Assembly: GCA_937885165.1 (NCBI GenBank)
Contig: CAKZZJ010000105.1
Coordinates: 1-5,606 of the forward strand
Length of the DNA: 5,606 nt
Direction: 5' to 3'
Origin: an uncultured Caryophanales bacterium
Lineage (GTDB): Bacteria > Bacillota_I > Bacilli_A > Acholeplasmatales > Anaeroplasmataceae
Shown: positions 1 to 5,587 of the stretch, one piece after another
Position numbering within the stretch: position 1 is the stretch's first letter
Layout: every line of letters starts with the position of its first letter
Position numbers and translations under genes: made by a program
Notes under the pieces: model-generated
The model's input: the letters and a program-made list of their open reading frames with translations, nothing else
Told to the model about the DNA's origin: nothing
The model's database searches: none

Positions 1-58
1 GGAGTTGCAAAACATTCTATTAAAATATTTAAATAAAAAGTAAAATTAAATTTTTGCC

Positions 59-86
59 AAAATAAAACTCTAAGTAAGACTTAGAG
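59..86 (-). terminator. Intrinsic terminator after the small membrane-protein pair
   Basis: The minus strand reads CTCTAAGT-CTT-ACTTAGAG, a perfect 8-bp stem (68-75 with 79-86) around a 3-nt loop. It is followed at once by the T-rich tract TTTTATTTT (59-67). The stem begins two bases after the stop codon of the 77-residue gene, as expected for a Rho-independent terminator closing the DUF1294 operon. The tract on the other strand is poor, so it acts mainly on minus-strand transcripts. Confidence 0.85.
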
Positions 87-88
87 AA

Positions 89-322
89 TTATCTTGTAAA
101 TTTCGCTATTAAAAAATAAGATAAAAGTAGTAAAACTCCACCGCCTATTGCGATAGGTAAGGCAAAAGGCATAAAGTTTGTATTATTATAGTTTCCTCTT
201 AATATTAAACCTACTCCAATCCATACGGCTGCAAAGCCTATAGCACCAAGAAAAGCAATCATTGTCAGTTTGAAATTTGATGCTTTAGAATGAGATTTTT
301 CAAGATCTGTTTTTTCTGCCAT
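89..322 (-). CDS. Small two-helix membrane protein, family not recognised
   Basis: This 77-residue protein belongs to no family I recognise. The first 17 residues are charged and hydrophilic with no signal-peptide character. Two hydrophobic segments follow, at about residues 19-41 and 51-73, joined by a short polar turn (RGNYNNTN), and the protein ends in a basic tail (KFTR). Both ends are therefore predicted to face the cytoplasm. The ATG has a near-perfect Shine-Dalgarno AGGAGG (329-334) six bases upstream. This site overlaps the stop codon of the DUF1294 gene, so the two are almost certainly co-transcribed and probably translationally coupled. A terminator follows two bases after the stop. 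The ORF is real on RBS and context evidence. The function is unknown, and a partner role for the DUF1294 protein is only a guess. Confidence 0.8.
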   Translation of the reverse strand: MAEKTDLEKSHSKASNFKLTMIAFLGAIGFAAVWIGVGLILRGNYNNTNFMPFALPIAIGGGVLLLLSYFLIAKFTR

Positions 323-332
323 TTTGAACCTC

Positions 333-635
333 CTATTTTAATACAGCAAGTAGCAATAATACTACAAATGTAGCTGCTTCAAGCAATAAACTTACATAGA
401 TTGTAAAAGAAAAATATTTTTTGTTTGTCTTGTGGTGAGCAACTATTCTGCCTAAAAAACCACCGACTGCTCCACCAAAAACACAACTACCAAGAAGCGT
501 TTTTTCTTTAATTCTTACTGGGCCACCACCATTTGTTGCCATCTTCTTGTCTTTTAAGAATAAAGCAAATGATATTATTGATAATATAACAAGGTAGCCT
601 ACATAACCAAATAATAAATACCAATTATAATTCAT
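333..635 (-). CDS. DUF1294 family membrane protein
   Basis: This 100-residue integral membrane protein has the layout of the DUF1294 family. A first helix (about 4-27) ends in the conserved-type FALFLKDKKMA. The cytoplasmic motif RIKEKTLL (41-48) follows, then a glycine-rich second helix GGAVGGFLGRIVAHHKT (54-70). After NKKYF comes a third helix (about 78-98). The pattern of D-K near the first helix, R-I-x-E-K-T-L-L, and G-G-x-x-G-x-x-x-G with H-K-T is what I recall as typical of the family. The length is also typical. Function is unknown family-wide. The ATG has GGAGG (640-644) four bases upstream and lies about 15 nt below a consensus promoter, making this the first gene of a two-gene operon. 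The next gene's Shine-Dalgarno overlaps this gene's stop codon. Confidence 0.87.
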   Translation of the reverse strand: MNYNWYLLFGYVGYLVILSIISFALFLKDKKMATNGGGPVRIKEKTLLGSCVFGGAVGGFLGRIVAHHKTNKKYFSFTIYVSLLLEAATFVVLLLLAVLK

Positions 636-655
636 ACTTCCTCCGACACAAATTA

Positions 656-684
656 ATTATATAATAATTGGCATTTTATTTCAA
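656..684 (-). promoter_or_regulatory. Sigma-A promoter of the DUF1294 operon
   Basis: On the minus strand, TTGAAA (679-684) is separated by exactly 17 bases from TATAAT (656-661). Predicted initiation is near 649-650, giving a leader of about 15 nt that contains GGAGG at 640-644. A second TATAAT (685-690) sits just upstream without a clear -35, so this pair is the better call. Confidence 0.78.
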
Positions 685-700
685 ATTATATTTTCTTTTC

Positions 701-739
701 AAAAGAAAAGGAAGCAATAAAATTAATTTATGGCTTCCT
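701..739 (-). terminator. Intrinsic terminator of hpf
   Basis: The minus strand carries AGGAAGC (733-739) and GCTTCCT (709-715), a 7-bp stem. After one C/T mismatch the stem continues with ATAAA/TTTAT around a TTAAT loop. The T-rich tract TTTTCTTTT (701-709) follows directly, overlapping the foot of the stem. It begins 12 bases past the hpf stop and separates hpf from the DUF1294 promoter at 656-684. Confidence 0.85.
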
Positions 740-751
740 AATTTTAATAAA

Positions 752-1267
752 TTATTCAGTTTCTATTACTGCGTAATTTCCATCTTCTCTTTGATAAATT
801 ACATTGGTTTTCTTTGTATCTTTATCAAGATAAACGAAGAATTTATGACCTAATAATTCCATCTGATCAATTGCTTCTTCTTCGCTGATAGGTTCAAGCT
901 TTAAATGCTTGTCTCTTACAACTTCTCCGCGAACTTCATCAACATCTTGATATTTAAGACTTGTTTTTCCTAATTTGTCTTTTACTTTAGAATTATATTT
1001 TTTAATTTGTGTTACTAATTTATCTGTTGCTTCATCGATTGCTGAACGCATATCAGGTGCTGATACTTCAGCTCTTAAGATAATCTTTTTTGAAGGAATA
1101 GTAATTTCAACCTTCTTGTATGTTTTGTAGTCCTTACACAATACTCTAGCAACTGTGTTATCATAATCAGGAATCAAATCTTTTAATTTCGCTAATTTTT
1201 TTTCTGCCTGCTCCTTTATGTCTTTTGTTGGATTAAATCCGTTTTTTCCTGTTACTTCTATTTTCAA
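752..1267 (-). CDS. hpf: Ribosome hibernation promoting factor, long form
   Basis: This is a long-form HPF of 171 residues. In this family the N-terminal domain binds the 30S decoding region and the C-terminal domain dimerises 70S ribosomes into 100S particles in stationary phase or starvation. The S30AE domain covers about 1-105 (MKIEVTGKNGF at the start; APDMRSAIDEATDKLVTQI with the typical A-I-D-x-x-x-D-K-L pattern at 71-88). A charged linker leads to the C-terminal dimerisation domain at about 122-171 (KLEPISEEEAIDQMELLGHKF and VIYQREDGNYAVIE). Both domains look complete. I chose the TTG start at 1265-1267. It gives the usual MK-I-V N-terminus and places GGTTGTGAT at a proper distance. 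The GTG at 1274-1276 would add three residues but has only two bases after AAAGG. The gene follows a ComFC-like gene, as comFC-hpf does in many Firmicutes. Confidence 0.95.
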   Translation of the reverse strand: MKIEVTGKNGFNPTKDIKEQAEKKLAKLKDLIPDYDNTVARVLCKDYKTYKKVEITIPSKKIILRAEVSAPDMRSAIDEATDKLVTQIKKYNSKVKDKLGKTSLKYQDVDEVRGEVVRDKHLKLEPISEEEAIDQMELLGHKFFVYLDKDTKKTNVIYQREDGNYAVIETE

Positions 1268-1269
1268 AA

Positions 1270-1284
1270 TAATCACAACCTTTC
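1270..1284 (-). promoter_or_regulatory. hpf ribosome binding site (decides the start)
   Basis: The minus strand reads GAAAGGTTGTGAT before the start. GGTTGTGAT resembles the extended Shine-Dalgarno GGAGGTGAT with two differences, and sits a few bases before TTG 1265-1267. For the upstream GTG (1274-1276), AAAGG would be only two bases away, which is too close. This favours the TTG start. Confidence 0.5.
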
Positions 1285-1293
1285 TATACCATA

Positions 1294-1322
1294 ATTATAT
1301 CAAGTTATAAAAGCGTTTTCAA
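1294..1322 (-). promoter_or_regulatory. Sigma-A promoter of hpf
   Basis: TTGAAA (1317-1322) and TATAAT (1294-1299) on the minus strand are spaced by exactly 17 bases. Initiation is predicted near 1287, giving a leader of about 20 nt to the TTG start. The promoter lies in the 80-bp gap between the ComFC-like gene and hpf, so hpf can be expressed alone as well as by read-through. Confidence 0.8.
1308..1321 (-). promoter_or_regulatory. cre-like CcpA operator within the hpf promoter
   Basis: The minus strand reads TGAAAACGCTTTTA. Compared by eye with the cre consensus TGWAANCGNTNWCA, every position fits except the C at position 13, which is T here. It begins inside the -35 hexamer and runs into the spacer, a position where a bound repressor would block RNA polymerase. 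This is a sequence match only; no CcpA gene is in the window. Confidence 0.4.
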
Positions 1323-1346
1323 CATTTTTTCAATCAAGAATTTCAA

Positions 1347-1724
1347 TTATTTTTTTGTGAAAGTAAGTAGTATTATGTTTGATTCAACTGCCTTTGATAT
1401 GGCATCAAATTCCATAATTGTATCATCATTTATTATGATGTCATCATAAAATAGAAGATGATAATTTTCTTTTTGTATGAGTGATTCAAATATCTTGTTG
1501 TATTCATTGAAATATAAATTATAGTCTTTAATTTTAAAATTATTATTAAACATGCTCACTATAAGCAACTGATATTTATCAAGAATGATTTCTTCAAATT
1601 TAATATTAAGAGGATTTTCTTTATAACATTTCATACAAAGATATTCTTTTTTGGTATTGAATAAATCTAATATACTTCTTCTTATATAAAATTTATTATT
1701 ACAGTTCATACATATATTTGTCAT
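1347..1724 (-). CDS. Reduced ComFC-like protein with N-terminal zinc ribbon
   Basis: This 125-residue protein has four cysteines in two pairs, C5-x2-C8 and C30-x2-C33, with the spacing and the intervening I-x-D-L-F pattern of the zinc finger that opens ComFC. The C-terminal third (LLFYDDIIINDDTI, 90-103, then an alpha helix and the strand IILLTF at 117-122) lines up with the ComFC phosphoribosyltransferase end, whose PRPP loop reads roughly VDDIYTTGAT. Here both aspartates remain (D94, D95) but the T-T-G is replaced by I-N-D. The middle is far shorter than in ComFC, which usually has about 190-240 residues, so PRPP binding is unlikely. Its place directly before hpf matches comFC. SD GAGG is seven bases from the ATG, and a strong promoter lies just upstream. 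ComFC is a DNA-uptake factor; the role of this version is unknown. The homology call is an inference from motifs and order. Confidence 0.75.
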   Translation of the reverse strand: MTNICMNCNNKFYIRRSILDLFNTKKEYLCMKCYKENPLNIKFEEIILDKYQLLIVSMFNNNFKIKDYNLYFNEYNKIFESLIQKENYHLLFYDDIIINDDTIMEFDAISKAVESNIILLTFTKK

Positions 1725-1741
1725 ATTAAAACCTCTATCAT

Positions 1742-1770
1742 ATTATAAATAAAATTATTCTGATAGTCAA
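1742..1770 (-). promoter_or_regulatory. Near-consensus sigma-A promoter of the ComFC-like gene
   Basis: TTGACT (1765-1770), 17 bases, then TATAAT (1742-1747) on the minus strand: only one base differs from the ideal hexamers. Initiation is predicted near 1735-1736, which leaves a leader of only about 11-12 nt and puts the Shine-Dalgarno AGAGGT (1731-1736) at its extreme 5' end. Confidence 0.8.
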
Positions 1771-1781
1771 TGCTGATAAGT

Positions 1782-1813
1782 AAAAAAATATCGCTTTATA
1801 AAGCAATATTTTT
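1782..1813 (-). terminator. Intrinsic terminator of the Nudix-LtaS-MBL operon
   Basis: Arms 1784-1796 and 1801-1813 form a 13-bp stem around a TATA loop with a GCTT/AAGC tip. On the minus-strand transcript the only imperfect pair is a U-G wobble, whereas on the plus strand it becomes C-A, a mismatch. A run of seven T (1782-1788 on the minus strand) follows. This marks it as a minus-strand terminator, about 60 bases beyond the MBL stop codon. Confidence 0.82.
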
Positions 1814-1874
1814 CTTGATAAAAGTTCTATAAAATTACTTATTAAAATACATTTTAAACTTGATTTTTCGCAAA

Positions 1875-2759
1875 TTAATTATTGTTTTTGAAATATAATT
1901 TATTATCTTTGAAATAGTTTACTATTTTCTTCTTGTTTGATAGATATGCTAGATAACTTCTTATCGTAGATGTTATAAGCATATATTTATTATAACTTAT
2001 TTTAAGATTATATTTTTCAAATATATGTGATGTTACTTCTTCTATTGTATGTTCATCTTTTAAATATAATAAAATTATATCAATTATTTCATATATTTGT
2101 TTTCTATTGAAATCTACAATAGAACTTATATTTGTAGTAACAACACTATGCGATGGTACGATGATATTACCATTAAGTGATTCAATATAATTAAGTGAAT
2201 CAAGATAACCTTCTACATTATAAATAAGAAGTATATGCTGAGAATCAATTAATTCTTTTGACCCCAGTGTGTCCGCTACATAATATACATCATCATCAGT
2301 TTTGATTCCAATCATAGCGTAGTGATGCCCAGGGAGCTTAAATGATTTTAAGTTTTTTGGTATCATATCTAGAGAATAAATCTCTTTATTTTCATCGATA
2401 TGCATTAGTTTGTTATCAAATTCATCAAGAGGATATCCGCCATATAAAAAGCCTATATCAAGTTTTGAATCTCTTAAGAAGGCTCTTTCTATTTTTGATG
2501 CGATAACTTTGGCATCAGTCATTTTCATTAAGAAAAGATTACCGCCTGAATGATCGGCATGAGAATGAGTATCGATTATATATTTTAGATTAAAATGATT
2601 TTCCAAAATCACTTTATATATCATTTTTACATCTTCATTTGTTCCAGAATCAATTAAAACTATATCCTTTTCATTTAATTTATAAAGACCAATATTTGTT
2701 GGCCCATCAATATAATAAGAGTTTCCTTTTAAATGATGCAATTCATATTTAAAATCCAT
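1875..2759 (-). CDS. MBL-fold metallo-hydrolase with helical C-terminal domain
   Basis: This 294-residue protein is a metallo-beta-lactamase-fold hydrolase of the broad glyoxalase II-like group. It has the metal-binding motif T-H-S-H-A-D-H (H65, H67, D69, H70), LPGHHY with the third-site histidine at 145 or 146, VADT with bridging D163, and PSHS with H204, so a dinuclear (usually zinc) site is complete. After the core, about residues 215-290 are helical (HTIEEVTSHIFEKYNL, then a second helical stretch) and resemble the winged-helix-like tail of LACTB2-type hydrolases. There is no signal peptide, so it is cytoplasmic. The substrate cannot be read from sequence. I chose ATG 2757-2759; the longer frame opens with TTG at 2796-2798 inside the preceding gene. 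The gap to the LtaS-like gene is 4 nt with no good Shine-Dalgarno, suggesting translation by re-initiation. Confidence 0.9.
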   Translation of the reverse strand: MDFKYELHHLKGNSYYIDGPTNIGLYKLNEKDIVLIDSGTNEDVKMIYKVILENHFNLKYIIDTHSHADHSGGNLFLMKMTDAKVIASKIERAFLRDSKLDIGFLYGGYPLDEFDNKLMHIDENKEIYSLDMIPKNLKSFKLPGHHYAMIGIKTDDDVYYVADTLGSKELIDSQHILLIYNVEGYLDSLNYIESLNGNIIVPSHSVVTTNISSIVDFNRKQIYEIIDIILLYLKDEHTIEEVTSHIFEKYNLKISYNKYMLITSTIRSYLAYLSNKKKIVNYFKDNKLYFKNNN

Positions 2760-2763
2760 AATT

Positions 2764-4782
2764 TTACCCAAAGTACCTGTTCTTATACATTTTTTCAATC
2801 ATTTCGTTTTTCTTTAATAATTTCAAAAATTCTATATTGAATGTATTTATATATTCTAAATCATCCGTATTCTTATATGAAAATGTATTGTAATCTATAG
2901 CCATAATCTTATCTGTAAATACGGTTTTTATTTCATAAGAATATACCAAATTTGTAAGCATTGTTGAAGAAAAAATAGATGATGATAAATAAAGATTAGT
3001 ATTATATTTATAACCTAGCAAATCTAGGATTGTAGGGACTATTATTGATGGTGAAGTCTGCATTTCAACCTTATTTGTTTCATAATCGTTTTTATATTTT
3101 TCGTTTAATATAGGGTTATAAAAACACATATATGTTTCATACTGATTTGGATATTCTTCCAAATAATTTCCATCTTCATACGCTCCATATACATAATATT
3201 TAAGAGGTTTTAAATGATTTGATGTGTAATATGCATCATGATCCCCATATAATATTATTAGTGTGTTATCTAATTTATTTTCTTTTTCAAGTTTATCTAG
3301 AATCAATCCTAATGCCTCATCAAAATTCATTATTTCAAGTTCAAAATGAATTAATTGTTCTTCTACTAATTTTCTTTCTTCTTCATCTTTAAAATTATAA
3401 ACGCTATATCTTTTAACGTATGGGTTATTAGGGTTTGTTGGCATTATAAAGCTTCCGTCTTCTATTGCTTTAGTTAATTTATCATAATATTTTATACCAT
3501 CATAACCGACATATTCTTTATACTTTTTTAAACTTTCTTCACTTGAATTATATGGACCATGTGTAGCTATAGTAGTGTAATATGTATAAAATTTTTCATC
3601 AGGTATCATTAAATCTATTGTATCTTCTACGAAAGTTGTATCAAATGGCATGTTACCAATAAATTCTACTTTTGTATCATAAAAATCATTATGAAAATAT
3701 GTTTTTTCAAAACCTATATAATTCATTATATCACCACGATGATAAAATTTAGGGTCATTGTCGTGAAAAAATGTAGTTTTATAGCCACTATTAGATAATA
3801 TTTTAGGTAGCCCATATGGATAATTTTTATAAGCTTCTTTATCACTTAGTTGATAGGCACTCCCTAGCATTCCTATTAATTCTGAGTGATTGGTTTTATT
3901 TTTTGATAAATTATTTTCAAAATAAATTCCTTCATTTGTAAGCTTATATAAATTAGGAGTTAGCTCTTCTGATAAAACATATGATGGAGCACTTTCTATC
4001 ATTATTTCTAATACATTCATATCTTTTAATATGCCTGAATATGAATTTTCTTCATTTTGATTTCCTTCTTTTATATAATCATCAATTTCTTTGTTCACAT
4101 TAGAATCATCTTTAAAATAAAGATTTATTAATTCACTTATAAAGTGAGTAAGCATCCCATGCTTATAAAGAGATCCTTTTTTAAGTGATATTGATTTTTT
4201 AGAGATGATTTCTTCACTTCTTAAAGTATTATAGTAAGAATTATCCTGATTATCTTTTTTTATATCATTCAAACTTGAATTTCTTGTTATTATACCGATA
4301 GATATAATAAAGAAAGCATAAACGAGTGCCATTGGGTAATATTTGATTTTATAAGGATCTTTTTTTCTACCGATAAAGATTATGAAATATATTAATGTTA
4401 TTATATAGCCTACTGCTAGAAGTACTGTAAATATAATATAATAAATATAGATAAATGATGATGATGCAACCTCTAGTGCCTCACCTAAAACAAGCAAGTA
4501 TGCTAAAGTAAGTATATCACCGCTTGCGTAATCAAGATTTATATTCACAACATATAAAGCGATTGATATACCGAATATTAATACTGAATATATTATAGAT
4601 AATACATTTGATTTAAATAAATAAATAATGCTTGATAAAATAATTATCACACCTAATTCCAGTAAAAAATATTCTGGAATCCATAAATTATATATAATTC
4701 TAAATAAGGATATTTCTGTAGAAATCAGAAATATAACTAAATGTAAAAAAAGAAATGTCTTTTGTTTTAAAAGAGTACTCAT
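2764..4782 (-). CDS. LtaS-like phosphoglycerol transferase (sulfatase/alkaline phosphatase superfamily)
   Basis: This 672-residue membrane protein has the LtaS plan. Five hydrophobic segments (about 9-31, 40-57, 60-80, 112-138, 150-167) precede a linker and an extracellular catalytic domain from about 255. Compared with S. aureus LtaS, the metal ligands and nucleophile have counterparts: E263 (MIES; LtaS E255), T297 (KNKTNHSEL; T300), D514-H515 (LYGDH; D475-H476). So do the glycerophosphate-site H340, R349 and H408 (H347, R356, H416); LtaS W354 is Tyr here. Such enzymes move glycerol phosphate from phosphatidylglycerol onto a surface polymer or glycolipid. The H408-D514 stretch is about 47 residues longer than in LtaS. 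The ATG overlaps the Nudix stop (ATGA) and has AAGAAGGT (4791-4798) 8 nt upstream. It could equally modify a glycan with phosphoglycerol or phosphoethanolamine, so I withhold the symbol ltaS. Confidence 0.88.
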   Translation of the reverse strand: MSTLLKQKTFLFLHLVIFLISTEISLFRIIYNLWIPEYFLLELGVIIILSSIIYLFKSNVLSIIYSVLIFGISIALYVVNINLDYASGDILTLAYLLVLGEALEVASSSFIYIYYIIFTVLLAVGYIITLIYFIIFIGRKKDPYKIKYYPMALVYAFFIISIGIITRNSSLNDIKKDNQDNSYYNTLRSEEIISKKSISLKKGSLYKHGMLTHFISELINLYFKDDSNVNKEIDDYIKEGNQNEENSYSGILKDMNVLEIMIESAPSYVLSEELTPNLYKLTNEGIYFENNLSKNKTNHSELIGMLGSAYQLSDKEAYKNYPYGLPKILSNSGYKTTFFHDNDPKFYHRGDIMNYIGFEKTYFHNDFYDTKVEFIGNMPFDTTFVEDTIDLMIPDEKFYTYYTTIATHGPYNSSEESLKKYKEYVGYDGIKYYDKLTKAIEDGSFIMPTNPNNPYVKRYSVYNFKDEEERKLVEEQLIHFELEIMNFDEALGLILDKLEKENKLDNTLIILYGDHDAYYTSNHLKPLKYYVYGAYEDGNYLEEYPNQYETYMCFYNPILNEKYKNDYETNKVEMQTSPSIIVPTILDLLGYKYNTNLYLSSSIFSSTMLTNLVYSYEIKTVFTDKIMAIDYNTFSYKNTDDLEYINTFNIEFLKLLKKNEMIEKMYKNRYFG

Positions 4783-5504
4783 AAATTTTTACCTTCTTTA
4801 TGATAATAAGATTTTAAAAAATATTCTATTGCTTTAAATTCTTTGTGATATAAATTTATTTTCATAATATCATCATCTTCTGAAATGTTTTTATATTCAT
4901 TATATAGATTATCTATAGAAATCCAAACAGGCTTCATGCCTAAACTCGATTCCAATTCTGTTAATTTCTGATTTGATTTACTAACAATATTGGCAATAAA
5001 ATATTTTGTTAGATATTTTTTACTGTCATAATATTCATCAATTTCAAGAAAACATTTATCTATTTTTACGATATAACCGGTTTCTTCATGTGCTTCTCTT
5101 ATAGCACATTCTTCAAAACTTTCATTATCTTCTTTTTTTCCACCAGGGATCATATAAGAATTCTTTGATTCTAAATATGATGTTAAAATATTAGAATTTT
5201 TAACAATTATCAGTCTTGAGGCATTTCTTGTACTTTTAATTTTGCCTGTAAAACTATCTCCAATAATGTTTATTATATTGAAGGTTTCTTTATTATCTTT
5301 AACAAGATAGATGTCTAAATCAAGTGAATATAATATTTTTGAAATTATATCAATTGATGGTGATATTAATTTCGCCTCAATTCTTTCTATAGTAGACTGA
5401 GAAATACCGCACAATTTTGCTAATTCAGTCTGTGTTAGACTTCTTTCTTTTCTTGCTATAATCAATTTATCTATAAAATTATTTGAAATATCTTCATAAA
5501 TCAT
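4779..5504 (-). CDS. XRE-type HTH and Nudix hydrolase fusion protein
   Basis: This 241-residue protein has two domains. Residues about 12-65 are a Cro/C1-type helix-turn-helix (IIARKERSLTQTELAKLCGI, then SQSTIERIEAKLISPS, the recognition-helix pattern). After a short linker, about 95-230 is a Nudix domain whose box is complete: G122-x5-E128-x7-R136-E137-A-x-E140-E141-x-G143-Y144. The catalytic glutamates are all present, so hydrolysis of a nucleoside diphosphate linked to another group is plausible; the substrate is unknown. It could be a regulator that senses the ligand, an enzyme, or both. NrtR also joins Nudix to DNA binding but in the opposite order and with a winged helix. It is the first gene of an operon with the LtaS-like gene, overlapping it by 4 nt. 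The start is the ATG with AAAGAGA (5512-5518) seven bases upstream, a modest RBS. Confidence 0.9.
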   Translation of the reverse strand: MIYEDISNNFIDKLIIARKERSLTQTELAKLCGISQSTIERIEAKLISPSIDIISKILYSLDLDIYLVKDNKETFNIINIIGDSFTGKIKSTRNASRLIIVKNSNILTSYLESKNSYMIPGGKKEDNESFEECAIREAHEETGYIVKIDKCFLEIDEYYDSKKYLTKYFIANIVSKSNQKLTELESSLGMKPVWISIDNLYNEYKNISEDDDIMKINLYHKEFKAIEYFLKSYYHKEGKNL

Positions 5505-5546
5505 TTTGTTTTCTCTTTGTATATTTAAATTATATTTTTTAAATTT

Positions 5547-5580
5547 AAATGCTTAAATATTAAATGAATAATTAGCATTT
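5547..5580. repeat. Inverted repeat in the leader of the HTH-Nudix operon
   Basis: AAATGCT (5547-5553) and AGCATTT (5574-5580) are perfect 7-bp inverted arms separated by 20 AT-rich bases. The inner flanks are partly complementary. The outer arm begins near the predicted transcription start, about 8 bases below the -10 element. This is where a Cro/C1-type repressor could bind to control its own operon, but it could also be a weak leader hairpin or chance in AT-rich DNA. Confidence 0.4.
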
Positions 5581-5587
5581 GCAAGAT

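Noticed and set aside
1..58. Promoter for a further gene beyond the left edge (TTGGCA on the minus strand near 55-60)
   Set aside because: No -10 hexamer at proper spacing is convincing. AT-rich DNA gives many weak hexamers, so nothing is called here.
668..853. Plus-strand open frame of 61 codons
   Set aside because: It runs antisense through the hpf terminator and the 3' end of hpf, has no family resemblance, and consists of Phe/Tyr/Ile-rich translation of AT-rich DNA.
1268..1276. GTG start of hpf at 1274-1276
   Set aside because: It leaves only two bases after AAAGG and adds three residues before the usual MKIEVTGKNG-type HPF start. It is kept as an alternative only.
1347..1724. The ComFC-like gene as a pseudogene
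   Set aside because: The frame is intact with promoter and SD, and both termini align with family ends. Reduction looks like loss of the middle rather than frameshift or stop.
2760..2798. Longer N-terminus for the MBL hydrolase from a TTG at 2796-2798
   Set aside because: It would overlap the LtaS-like gene by 35 bases, has no convincing SD, and adds residues that do not resemble the start of the MBL fold.
4779..4782. TGA as a tryptophan codon (mycoplasma code) joining the Nudix and LtaS-like frames
   Set aside because: Trp residues here use TGG, an ATG with a good SD overlaps the TGA, and the two frames differ, so this is ordinary ATGA coupling.
4628..4837. Plus-strand open frame of 69 codons
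   Set aside because: It is antisense to the LtaS-like membrane segments and the end of the HTH-Nudix gene, with no RBS or recognisable protein pattern.
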